A stretch of 13,260 nt of DNA from JANNRR01 sp031401675 (GCA_031401675.1 JANNRR010000172.1:1-13260); one strand, 5' to 3'; numbered from the stretch's first letter, positions 7,570 through 13,260 are shown. Notes: generated by a model not told the origin, from the letters alone. Made by a program: numbers and translations.

Positions 7570-9156
7570 TCAGGCGTTGTCGTCTACCCAGACTTCCTCG
7601 TAGGGGAGGCCCGCGCCGCCGCTGAAGGCGGGGCTGCCCTGATAGCCCTTGATCCGCGGGCGCGTGGCATCGACGAAATCCACGAAGAACGGGATCAGCG
7701 CGCCACCGTCCTCGTGGATCAGGGTCTGCGCCTCGCAATAGATCTCCGCACGCTTGGTCGCGTCGACGGTCTTGCGGCCAAGCGCCAGCAACTCGTCGAA
7801 GCGGTTGCTCTTCCACTGGGTCTCGTTCCACTCGGCGGACGACTGATAAAGCGTCGTCAACATCAGATCGGCCGTCGGGCGCGCGTTCCAGGTCGAGGCG
7901 CAGATCGGCACCTTCATCCAGGTCTGTTCCCAGTATCCGTCGGACGGCACCCGCTTGATGTCGATCGTGATGCCAGCCGCCTTGGCCGCCTCCTGCAGCA
8001 TGACGCATGCATCGACGGCGAAGTCGCCGGCCTGGGTCGACGCCGAGATCTCGATGGCGGAAAGGCCGGTCTTATCCCAGTGGAACTTGGCCTTTTCGGG
8101 ATCGTATTGCCTGATCGGGATGTCGGCGCAGTAGAACGGCATCGCCGGGCTGATCGGGTGATCATTGGCGACCGCCCCGTAGCCGAGCAGCAACTGGTCG
8201 ACCATGGCCTGGCGATCGGCGCAGTACTTCAACGCCAGGCGGACGTTCACGTCATTCGTCGGCTCGCGATCGCACATCATCGCCCAGAGGAAATGCTGGC
8301 TCGATGCAGTCTTGTGGATGGTGATGCCCGGATCCCGCCCAAGCAGGTCGGCCAGCCGCGCGTCGACGCCGGAGATGTCGATCGAGCCGGTCCGAAGGCC
8401 GTTGGTCACCGCGGTCGAGTCCGTCACGCTCTGCAAGATCCACGTCTCGACCCAGGCTGCATCGGGCTTCCAGTAGTTCTCGTTGCGGGTCGTGACCGAC
8501 CGGATACCCGGCTGGAACTCGACAAGCTTGTAAGGGCCGGTGCCGACCACCGCATCGCCGTCCTTCCAGCCGGCCGGCACGATCGAGGTGTGGTAATCGT
8601 AGCCGAGCAGGATCGGAAATTCCGCATTGCTGGAGTTGAGGGTGATCTTAAGCACGTCTTCGCCGCCGGCCTTCATGTCGACGATCGACGACAGCAGAAC
8701 CTTCGACGGCGAGGTCGACCCTTCCTTGATGTGCTCGCTCAGCGAATAGATGATGTCTTCGACCGTCAGTGTCTTGCCGTTGTGGAATTCCACGCCCTTG
8801 CGGATCTTGAAGGTCCATTCCTTGGCTTCGTTGGTCCCCTCCCACTCCTCGGCGAGGTTCGGCACGGGGTTCAGCGTGCGGTCGAGATTGATGAGCCGGT
8901 TATAGATCTGGTAGGACCGTGCTGCATCGGTGCCGCTGGTCATCTTGGTCGGGTCGAGGGTTTCCGACGGGCTTGATTCGCCGTTCGCCCAGACCACCTC
9001 GCCACCACGCACCGGGGTCTGCGCCTGCGCGGCACGGCCAAACAGGACCAGCCCCGCGGCCGACGTCGCCCCCAGGGCCGCTGCACGGCCCAGAAACTCT
9101 CGTCGCCCCATGCGTCCCAATTTCATTTCACTCAAGAGGCTCTCGATATTGATCAT
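7570..9156 (-). CDS. ABC transporter solute-binding protein, family 5 (DppA/OppA-like), Tat signal
   Basis: This 528-residue extracytoplasmic binding protein delivers the substrate to the DppB/DppC-like permeases. The N-terminus carries a twin-arginine signal: GRREFLGR (17-24), a hydrophobic stretch and a probable cleavage after AQA (43-45). There is no lipobox cysteine, so a soluble periplasmic protein is expected. The mature part shows family 5 features: GGEVVWANGE near the start, LAEEWEGTNEAKEWTFKIRKG with VEFHNGKTLTVEDIIYSL following it, and GTGPYKL in the first lobe. Length is typical. The start is well supported: AAGGAG (9169-9164) lies 7 nt upstream of the ATG, which overlaps the regulator's TGA as ATGA (9156-9153). 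Tat export means it probably folds before crossing the membrane. Family 5 members bind di- and oligopeptides, nickel complexes, sugars, opines and other compounds, so the ligand cannot be read from sequence. Confidence 0.93.
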   Translation of the reverse strand: MINIESLLSEMKLGRMGRREFLGRAAALGATSAAGLVLFGRAAQAQTPVRGGEVVWANGESSPSETLDPTKMTSGTDAARSYQIYNRLINLDRTLNPVPNLAEEWEGTNEAKEWTFKIRKGVEFHNGKTLTVEDIIYSLSEHIKEGSTSPSKVLLSSIVDMKAGGEDVLKITLNSSNAEFPILLGYDYHTSIVPAGWKDGDAVVGTGPYKLVEFQPGIRSVTTRNENYWKPDAAWVETWILQSVTDSTAVTNGLRTGSIDISGVDARLADLLGRDPGITIHKTASSQHFLWAMMCDREPTNDVNVRLALKYCADRQAMVDQLLLGYGAVANDHPISPAMPFYCADIPIRQYDPEKAKFHWDKTGLSAIEISASTQAGDFAVDACVMLQEAAKAAGITIDIKRVPSDGYWEQTWMKVPICASTWNARPTADLMLTTLYQSSAEWNETQWKSNRFDELLALGRKTVDATKRAEIYCEAQTLIHEDGGALIPFFVDFVDATRPRIKGYQGSPAFSGGAGLPYEEVWVDDNA

Positions 9157-9914
9157 GTCAGCGCTCCTTGTTGGATTCCGGTTTCCGGTTCACGCTCGGT
9201 CGCGTTCCGTCCCTTTGATAGGCCGTTGACCAGGACTGCTCTCTGCAGGTCCTCCCGCGCCTTCAGCGTCTTGAGGAGGCTGTTGCGGGCAGCTTCGATG
9301 TGAATGCCGACAAGTTCAGCCGCCCCTGCCGCGTCCCGTTCCGCGATGGCCAGAAGCAAGGCCCGGTGCTGGCTCTGAGCGGCCGCGAGCGACTCCCGGT
9401 CGCCGATTTCCACCGAAATGAAGCGCATGACCTTGTCCAGAACGCCGCATACAGCCCGGTGCAGCAAGATGTTGCCGCTTGCCCGGGCAATGAGCTCGTG
9501 AAGTCTCATATCGACCTGGACGGCCCTCGCATGGTTTTCCAGCTCGGGGGCGAGGCTGTCCACTTCGAGAAGAAGGGTCTCGATTTCAACGATATGCGAG
9601 GTATCTGCCCGGTCTGCCGCCAGCCGCGCCGCGTTTACTTCAAGCGTCTTGCGGAATTCGTAGAGGTCGGAAACCTGCCCCACTGACAGCCTGCTGACAT
9701 GATATCCGCGACGGATACGGCCCTCAACCAGACCCGACGCCGCCAGAAGGCCGAGCGCCCCGCGTATCGGCGTGCGGCTGACGCCGAGTTGCTCTGCAAG
9801 GTCGCGTTCGACAAGCTTCTGGCCCGCCTGCAGCGCATTCGTGACGATCATGTCGCGCAACCGCACATACACCGCATCCACCAGCAGAAGTCCCTTTTCG
9901 CCGCTTGCCATCAC
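9153..9914 (-). CDS. GntR-family transcriptional regulator, FadR/FCD subgroup
   Basis: The protein (252-253 residues) has an N-terminal winged helix-turn-helix (about 13-78) with the GntR motif around LAEQLGVSRTPIRGAL (39-54). A C-terminal all-helical FCD ligand domain begins near LYEFRKTLE (84-92). Asp135, His139, His183 and His205 fit the metal-binding set of FCD domains, which usually bind small carboxylates beside the metal. The start is either GTG at 9914, with AAGTGGA 8 nt upstream, or the next codon, ATG at 9911. It is the first gene of the minus-strand operon and overlaps the binding-protein gene by 4 nt. The candidate operators at 9941-9969 lie over its own promoter and next to the divergent aldolase gene. 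Autoregulation and control of both units, probably relieved by a carboxylate intermediate, is the natural model. Confidence 0.92.
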   Translation of the reverse strand: MMASGEKGLLLVDAVYVRLRDMIVTNALQAGQKLVERDLAEQLGVSRTPIRGALGLLAASGLVEGRIRRGYHVSRLSVGQVSDLYEFRKTLEVNAARLAADRADTSHIVEIETLLLEVDSLAPELENHARAVQVDMRLHELIARASGNILLHRAVCGVLDKVMRFISVEIGDRESLAAAQSQHRALLLAIAERDAAGAAELVGIHIEAARNSLLKTLKAREDLQRAVLVNGLSKGRNATEREPETGIQQGALT

Positions 9915-9940
9915 CCGCGAAATCCACTTACTATCTCTTT

Positions 9941-9969
9941 TGGTATACTATAGTGTATGCGAGGTATCC
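9941..9969. promoter_or_regulatory. Candidate operator cluster for the GntR/FCD regulator
   Basis: The gap between the divergent genes holds several overlapping symmetric elements. TGGTATACTA (9941-9950) is close to the TGGTATACCA-like sites bound by many FadR-subfamily regulators. TATACTATAGTGTA (9944-9957) is a dyad with 6 of 7 base pairs complementary around ACTATAGT. GAGG-TAT-CCTC (9961-9971) is a short perfect inverted repeat just beyond. The sites overlap the candidate -10 region of the regulator operon, so binding would repress it. Assignment to this regulator is inference from position and motif style. Confidence 0.55.
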
Positions 9970-9978
9970 TCTTGTCAA
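9950..9978 (-). promoter_or_regulatory. Candidate sigma-70 promoter of the minus-strand operon
   Basis: A consensus -35 box TTGACA lies at 9978-9973 on the minus strand. With a 17-nt spacer, CACTAT (9955-9950) falls at the -10 position; TATAGT (9952-9947) is a better -10 match but with a 20-nt spacer. Transcription would start about 30-40 nt before the regulator gene. On the plus strand TATACT (9944-9949) and TATAGT (9949-9954) are possible -10 boxes for the aldolase unit, but no convincing -35 was found for them. Confidence 0.45.
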
Positions 9979-10050
9979 TCGCCTGTGACCCGTCGATTTC
10001 CGCAAACCTGACCGCAGCCAAGTGCGCCGTCTCTGGAGTGGTTTTCGCCC

Positions 10051-10056
10051 AGGAGG
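10051..10056 (+). promoter_or_regulatory. Ribosome-binding site that decides the aldolase start
   Basis: AGGAGG is a full Shine-Dalgarno consensus 10 nt upstream of the ATG at 10067. It selects that start over the in-frame GTG at 10022, which would add 15 residues with no homology to the family and would place this ribosome-binding site inside the gene. Confidence 0.85.
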
Positions 10057-10066
10057 GCCGTTGACC

Positions 10067-10846
10067 ATGCGTGACTCGGGAACACTGGCCGGCCGGATCA
10101 GGGCCAGGCAGACGGTGATCGGAACCTGGTTCACCATCCCGCATCCGATGGTCGCAGAGACCTTGGCGCAAGGTGGGTTCGACTTCCTCTTACTGGACGG
10201 CGAACACGGTCCGGTGCCGCCCGATGCGACGGCCGCCTTGCTGCCGTCGACCGAGCTTCACGGGTGCCCGGTGGTTTACCGGGTGCGCACGAACAGCGTC
10301 GATCTGATCCGCGGGGCGCTCGATGCCGGCGTGTCGGGCGTGATGGTGCCGATGGTCGAAACCGCCGCCGATGCCATCTCCGCCCGCGATGCCGCAAGGT
10401 ATCCGCCGCTCGGCAGGCGCGGTATCGGCCCCTGGCGCGCCTCGAACTACTACGAGGATTTCCTTGGCTATGTCGCCCGGGCGAACAAAACGACTTGCAT
10501 GATTGTGCAGATCGAAAGTGCTGCGGCGGTAGAGGCGATCGACAGCATTGCGAGTGTCGAAGGGATCGACGTGCTGTTCGTCGGGCCGGCCGATCTGGCG
10601 GCGAGCATGGGTCTGACCATTGGCCAGAGCCATCCGGACCTGACGGCCGCCATAGCGCGGGTCGCGGCCGCGGCGCGTCGGCACGGCAAGGCGATCGGCA
10701 TCGACGCGACCGGCCCCGACGCCTTCATTCGGTTCCACGAGATGGGGTTCACCGTCTTCACCCACAACGTCGATACAAGCTTCCTGCTGGACGGTGCCCG
10801 GGCAGCCAGCACCGGACTTCGCGCGCTCATGACACCCAAGCCCTAG
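10067..10846 (+). CDS. HpcH/HpaI-family aldolase (class II, pyruvate type)
   Basis: This 259-residue enzyme belongs to the metal-dependent aldolases that cleave 4-hydroxy-2-oxoacids reversibly into pyruvate (or a related 2-oxoacid) and an aldehyde. Characterised relatives are HpaI (4-hydroxy-2-oxoheptanedioate) and GarL (5-keto-4-deoxyglucarate). The active-site positions are visible: catalytic His47 in DGEHGP, Arg74 in YRVR, and metal ligands Glu150 (QIES) and Asp176 (GPADL). This is nearly the same numbering as E. coli HpaI (His45, Arg70, Glu149, Asp175). VPMVETA (94-100) and YPPLGRRGIG (112-121) are further family signatures. It is the first gene of the divergent plus-strand unit and is followed after 125 nt by the PLP dehydratase. 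The exact substrate is unknown. Its place opposite the regulator suggests it handles a product of the imported compound. Confidence 0.92.
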   Translation: MRDSGTLAGRIRARQTVIGTWFTIPHPMVAETLAQGGFDFLLLDGEHGPVPPDATAALLPSTELHGCPVVYRVRTNSVDLIRGALDAGVSGVMVPMVETAADAISARDAARYPPLGRRGIGPWRASNYYEDFLGYVARANKTTCMIVQIESAAAVEAIDSIASVEGIDVLFVGPADLAASMGLTIGQSHPDLTAAIARVAAAARRHGKAIGIDATGPDAFIRFHEMGFTVFTHNVDTSFLLDGARAASTGLRALMTPKP

Positions 10847-10856
10847 GAGAAGAACC

Positions 10857-10955
10857 TTGGCATCGTCATGCAGGTTGGCAGCACAAGGGATGACGGCGAC
10901 AGTTTCCGCCCGGTGCCGGACCTGTCGTCCCGAAGTCTTTTCGATTGCCCTTTGA
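10857..10955 (+). CDS. Possible short ORF between aldolase and dehydratase
   Basis: A TTG codon at 10857 lies 7 nt after a good AGGAG (10845-10849) that overlaps the aldolase stop. It opens a 32-codon frame ending in TGA at 10953-10955, just before the dehydratase's own ribosome-binding site. A second, overlapping frame from ATG 10868 encodes 35 residues and ends in TGA at 10973-10975, overlapping the dehydratase ATG by 4 nt, but has no well-placed ribosome-binding site. Neither peptide resembles anything I know. This may be a leader peptide, a gene remnant or chance. Confidence 0.2.
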   Translation: MASSCRLAAQGMTATVSARCRTCRPEVFSIAL

Positions 10956-10971
10956 AAGGAGAGCCGCAATC

Positions 10972-11958
10972 ATGACCGACTTGGTGGCCGGCATCGTCAC
11001 CGCCAACGTCCGGATCAAGGCGGTGGACGGCGGCGCGCGCGAAACCCCGCTGGACCGTTCCGGCAAGTTCAGTGACCGCACAGGCGCGGAGTTCCTCTTG
11101 AAGGGCGAACATTTGCAACGCACCGGCTCGTTCAAGATGCGCGGGGCGATGAACAAGGTCCTTGGCCTCGGGGACGCGGAACGCAAGGCAGGCATCATCT
11201 CGGCGTCGTCCGGAAATCACGGTGCCGCCATCGCCCAGGCTGCCCGGGTCTGCGGCGTTGACATCACGATCTACCTTCCCGAAACCGTCTCGCCGCTCAA
11301 ACTCGCAAACATCAGGAGACTGGGCGCAAAGACCGTCCTTGTGCCCGGAAACGCGCTGGAACCGGAAAGGAAAGCCCGCGCAACCGCCGGGGTGGAAAGA
11401 AAGACCTATGTCTCGCCCTATTCCGACCCCGACATCATCGCAGGGCAAGGAACCATCGGGCTGGAACTGGCAGAGCAGGCCGAGGATCTTGCGGCCGTCT
11501 ATGTCAGTGTCGGCGGCGGCGGGTTGATCGGCGGGATCGGCGCCTACCTGAAGGCCTGCCGGCCGGAAACCGAGATCATCGGCTGCTGGCCTGAAAACCA
11601 GCAGGCGATGCTGCTGTGCATGGAGCGGGACGAGATCTACGACACGCCCGAGACCAGCTCGCTGGCCGACGCTCTTGCCGGCCCCGTGGAAGAAGGCGCT
11701 ATCACCTTGCCGCTGTGCCAGCGGGTGATCGACCGGCGCGTGATCGTCAGCGAGGCAGAGATAGCTGGCGCCATGCGCGACATGGCATCCGCCGAGAACT
11801 TCATCGTCGAAGGTGCGGCGGGTGTCGCCCTAGCGGCTGCTTTCAAGACCGCCGGCGACTACCGTGGGCGGAACATCGCGGTGGTCGTCTGCGGGCGCAA
11901 CGTCGCCTTCGAGACGTTCCGTATGGTGATTTGCGGCGCGGGACAGCCGGAGACCTAA
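10972..11958 (+). CDS. Threonine/serine dehydratase-like PLP enzyme (fold type II)
   Basis: This 328-residue enzyme belongs to the serine/threonine dehydratase family, which removes water and ammonia from beta-hydroxy amino acids to give 2-oxoacids. Lys55 in GSFKMRGA is the PLP Schiff-base lysine. SSGNHG (79-84) grips the substrate carboxylate, the glycine loop GGGGL (181-185) binds the PLP phosphate, and Cys307 in VCGRN sits where Ser/Cys contacts the PLP ring nitrogen. There is no C-terminal ACT-like domain, so it is the short catabolic type. Candidate activities are threonine or serine dehydratase, 3-hydroxyaspartate ammonia-lyase, serine racemase or an EutB-type dehydratase; sequence alone does not separate them. 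ATG at 10972 has AGGAG (10957-10961) 10 nt upstream and is preferred over TTG at 10945. It follows the aldolase gene and probably shares its transcript, suggesting that both act on the same carbon skeleton. Confidence 0.88.
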   Translation: MTDLVAGIVTANVRIKAVDGGARETPLDRSGKFSDRTGAEFLLKGEHLQRTGSFKMRGAMNKVLGLGDAERKAGIISASSGNHGAAIAQAARVCGVDITIYLPETVSPLKLANIRRLGAKTVLVPGNALEPERKARATAGVERKTYVSPYSDPDIIAGQGTIGLELAEQAEDLAAVYVSVGGGGLIGGIGAYLKACRPETEIIGCWPENQQAMLLCMERDEIYDTPETSSLADALAGPVEEGAITLPLCQRVIDRRVIVSEAEIAGAMRDMASAENFIVEGAAGVALAAAFKTAGDYRGRNIAVVVCGRNVAFETFRMVICGAGQPET

Positions 11959-12128
11959 GCCTGGGCGTCGGGCAAAGGTCACCTTTCATCGGCGTTGTCG
12001 CGGAAATCTGACTGTAGAGGATTCACAACGTGAATCCATGCGGTTAGACGGGGTGCATAAGCAAGCCATCACCGGCCCGCTACCGCGCGGCGAGCGGCTC
12101 TGTCAGAGGAAACCGCCTTGAGGCTAAG
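11959..12128. other. Gene-free stretch with palindromes between the dehydratase and the IS630 element
   Basis: I see no credible gene here. It contains a 13-nt palindromic sequence AAAGGT-C-ACCTTT (11974-11986) shortly after the dehydratase stop. It also holds a perfect 19-nt inverted repeat (12019-12037). The 9-mer GTTAGACGG occurs at 12043-12051 and again inside the IS630 end at 12139-12147. No T-run follows either palindrome, so neither is a clear intrinsic terminator. The part from about 12013 may be the remnant of another mobile element. Confidence 0.4.
12019..12037. repeat. Perfect inverted repeat GGATTCAC-AAC-GTGAATCC
   Basis: Two 8-bp arms (12019-12026 and 12030-12037) are exactly complementary around a 3-nt centre. 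It lies 60 nt after the dehydratase gene and about 90 nt before the IS630 end. It could be a transcription stop for the plus-strand unit, a protein-binding site, or part of the end of an unseen mobile element beginning near TGTAGAGGATTCAC (12013-12026). Confidence 0.6.
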
Positions 12129-12139
12129 GCGGGATGATG

Positions 12140-12919
12140 TTAGACGGAACCGTATCCTGAGTTTCTGAGGTAGTTTTCGCATTCCTGCGGAGTGAACAGT
12201 TCGAGGAGGTCGCCTACTCTTCGCCAGACGGCCTCCTTGCTGCGTTCTGCCGCTTTTCGCAGGAGGTGTTTGAGCTTGGCAAAGACCTGTTCGATGGGGT
12301 TGAGGTCGAGTGAGCAGGCGGGAAGAAAGAACAGGCTTGCGCCTGCGGCCCTGATGGCCTTTCGGATGCCGGGGGCTTTGTGGCTGCCGAGGTTATCGAG
12401 GATCACGATGTCGCCTAGGCGCAGGGTGGGGTCCAGCACCTGTTCGACATACGTGCCGAACGTTGCGCCGTTGATCGGTCCATCGATGACCCAAGGGGCG
12501 GTGATCGCATCATGCCGCAGGGCGGCGATGAAGGTCATCGCTCGGCATTTCGCTCGAACCGATGGCGCGCATGCCTCGCTCCAGTGCCCGAGGCGGGCCT
12601 TGCCGATCAGCCGCGCACCCCGAGCAGCCCAGCCGCGCAGCGGGGCCATGTTGGTCTTGACCCAAGTTTCATCAATAAAAACGAGCCTTTGCAGGTCGAC
12701 GCCGCCCTGATGTGCCTTCCACCGCTGCCGCTTGCGGGCCACATCCGGACGGTCCTGCTCACTTGCGAGCGCGGTTTTTCTTGAAGCTGAGGCCCTCGTC
12801 ATGGGCGAAATTCCACATTGTGTGGTAGTCCACCCGCAGCCCGCACTCGGCCAGTTCGGCCACCAGACCGCGCAGAGTAAACGGTTCACCGGCCATCCGC
12901 GCACGCAGCCATGTCTCAT
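12140..12919 (-). CDS. IS630-family transposase, catalytic frame (ORFB)
   Basis: This is the DDE catalytic part of the transposase. In the open frame starting at 12919, Asp83 (FIDETW), Asp175 (ILDNLGSHK) and Glu210 (DLNPIEQVF) form the triad, and GPINGATF and FAKLKHLL are typical family segments. Homology only begins around residue 46 (about 12784); the preceding codons are read out of frame through ORFA, so the enzyme is probably made as an ORFA-ORFB fusion rather than from its own start. Between GHW and MTFIAALRHD (residues 114-127) the protein has about 14 residues where relatives I recall have about two, an apparent insertion that could harm folding. The stop TAA at 12142-12140 lies inside the left terminal repeat region. 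Activity is uncertain. Confidence 0.85.
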   Translation of the reverse strand: MRHGCVRGWPVNRLLCAVWWPNWPSAGCGWTTTQCGISPMTRASASRKTALASEQDRPDVARKRQRWKAHQGGVDLQRLVFIDETWVKTNMAPLRGWAARGARLIGKARLGHWSEACAPSVRAKCRAMTFIAALRHDAITAPWVIDGPINGATFGTYVEQVLDPTLRLGDIVILDNLGSHKAPGIRKAIRAAGASLFFLPACSLDLNPIEQVFAKLKHLLRKAAERSKEAVWRRVGDLLELFTPQECENYLRNSGYGSV

Positions 12920-13118
12920 GCTCGCCCCGGATCTTGCGTAGCCGGTAGCCGCCGATCTTGCCAGGGGCCGCGCTCCCCGTCGAGCGAAGCCGCAGCGACC
13001 ACGTCACGACGCTCGAAGGCGCAACGCTCAGAGCCTCGGCGACATGCCGAACCGGCTCACCTGCCGCAAGCCGCGCCATCGCGCGGTCCCGAATATCCAT
13101 CGAAAGGGCTTTTGTCAT
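12759..13118 (-). CDS. IS630-family transposase, N-terminal DNA-binding frame (ORFA)
   Basis: This 119-residue frame holds the helix-turn-helix DNA-binding region of the transposase (about 5-60: DIRDRAMARLAAG, then VAEALSVAPSSVVTW) and a second winged-helix part ending GLSFKK. ATG at 13118 has GGAGG (13132-13128) 9 nt upstream; the open frame extends six codons further to 13136, but that start is not supported. It ends NRARK-stop at 12759, directly after the A-rich sequence where reading would have to shift to ORFB to give the normal family junction SFKK-TALASEQDRPD. It recognises the IS ends. Confidence 0.82.
   Translation of the reverse strand: MTKALSMDIRDRAMARLAAGEPVRHVAEALSVAPSSVVTWSLRLRSTGSAAPGKIGGYRLRKIRGEHETWLRARMAGEPFTLRGLVAELAECGLRVDYHTMWNFAHDEGLSFKKNRARK
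12770..12782 (-). other. Frameshift site joining the two transposase frames
   Basis: On the minus strand the sequence AAG AAA AAC C (A5 run at 12779-12775) lies where ORFA and ORFB must be joined. Removing one A, or a +1 shift on the ribosome, yields SFKK followed by TALASEQDRPD, the usual uninterrupted family sequence. It may be programmed frameshifting or slippage, or an inactivating mutation. Confidence 0.55.
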
Positions 13119-13205
13119 GGAAGCCGGCCTCCACACCCAGCCTCCATGGTGAATCAGAAATCGCAGGACTTGGGAATCCCATGATTCCGTGAGTACTCAT
13201 CCCGC

Positions 13206-13260
13206 TTGTCTTATGCTGAACCGACCTTTTCTGCGAAGAAGGGGTGCTGTCGGCGGTCAC
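13206..13260. other. Right flank beyond the IS630 element
   Basis: These last 55 bases lie outside the right terminal repeat. I see no gene, repeat partner or RNA in them; an open minus-strand frame crosses them but runs into the IS end and shows no family resemblance. Confidence 0.4.

Larger units (their letters stand above)
12129..13205 (-). mobile_element. IS630-family insertion sequence
   Basis: The element of about 1.08 kb contains two minus-strand transposase frames flanked by imperfect terminal inverted repeats. GCGGGATGA (12129-12137) and ACGGAA (12144-12149) on the left are matched, with the same 6-nt spacing, by the complementary TTCCGT (13185-13190) and TCATCCCGC (13197-13205) on the right. 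IS630-family elements insert at TA. A TA lies just outside on the left (12125-12126) and another on the right (13212-13213), but they are not equally spaced from the repeats, so the exact ends are uncertain by a few bases. Confidence 0.8.

Noticed and set aside
6715..8976. 753-codon plus-strand open frame
   Set aside because: It runs antisense through the SDR and binding-protein genes, has no family resemblance and is the usual by-product of high GC at third codon positions. The minus-strand genes explain the sequence fully.
10022..10066. Longer aldolase start at GTG 10022
   Set aside because: The AGGAGG at 10051-10056 and the family-like N-terminus support ATG 10067.
13057..13260. Minus-strand open frame at the right edge
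   Set aside because: It crosses the terminal repeat of the IS630 element and shows no recognisable protein features.
1..13260. tRNA, rRNA, CRISPR arrays or phage genes
   Set aside because: I found no spaced direct repeats, cloverleaf-like sequence or phage structural gene.

Overview
The window looks like an accessory catabolic island from a GC-rich alphaproteobacterium, most likely of the Rhodobacterales/Paracoccus or rhizobial type. The reasons are the strong G/C preference at third codon positions, an ABC peptide transporter whose two ATPase domains are fused in one protein, and IS5- and IS630-type insertion sequences like those common in that group. This placement is inference; no ribosomal or phylogenetic marker is present.

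Layout, left to right. Bases 1-~100 are the end of an IS5-family element, with the first codons of its minus-strand transposase. From 177 to 9914 runs one long minus-strand operon. Read in its transcribed direction it is: a GntR/FCD regulator; a Tat-exported family 5 solute-binding protein; an SDR dehydrogenase; a protein related to the large subunit of N,N-dimethylformamidase; permeases DppB-like and DppC-like; a fused DppD-DppF-like ATPase; and a beta-lactamase-fold serine hydrolase. The genes overlap or are separated by at most about 70 nt. Divergently, on the plus strand, lie an HpcH/HpaI-family aldolase (10067-10846) and a fold-type II PLP dehydratase (10972-11958). The 152-bp divergent gap holds a plausible promoter overlapped by palindromic operator candidates. 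After about 170 bp without a gene comes an IS630-family element (about 12129-13205) with two transposase frames.

Working model (inference): the ABC system imports a small peptide-like or amide-bearing compound. The DMFase-like hydrolase and the serine hydrolase cleave amide or ester bonds in the cytoplasm. The SDR oxidises or reduces a hydroxyl/carbonyl group. The aldolase and the dehydratase then bring the fragments to 2-oxoacids such as pyruvate. The GntR regulator probably senses the substrate or an intermediate and controls both transcription units from the shared intergenic region. I do not recognise the complete gene set as a characterised pathway. The most notable point is a DMFase large-subunit-like enzyme encoded inside a peptide-transporter operon without any small-subunit gene.

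The insertion sequences on both sides suggest acquisition or rearrangement, but they belong to different families and so do not form a simple composite transposon.
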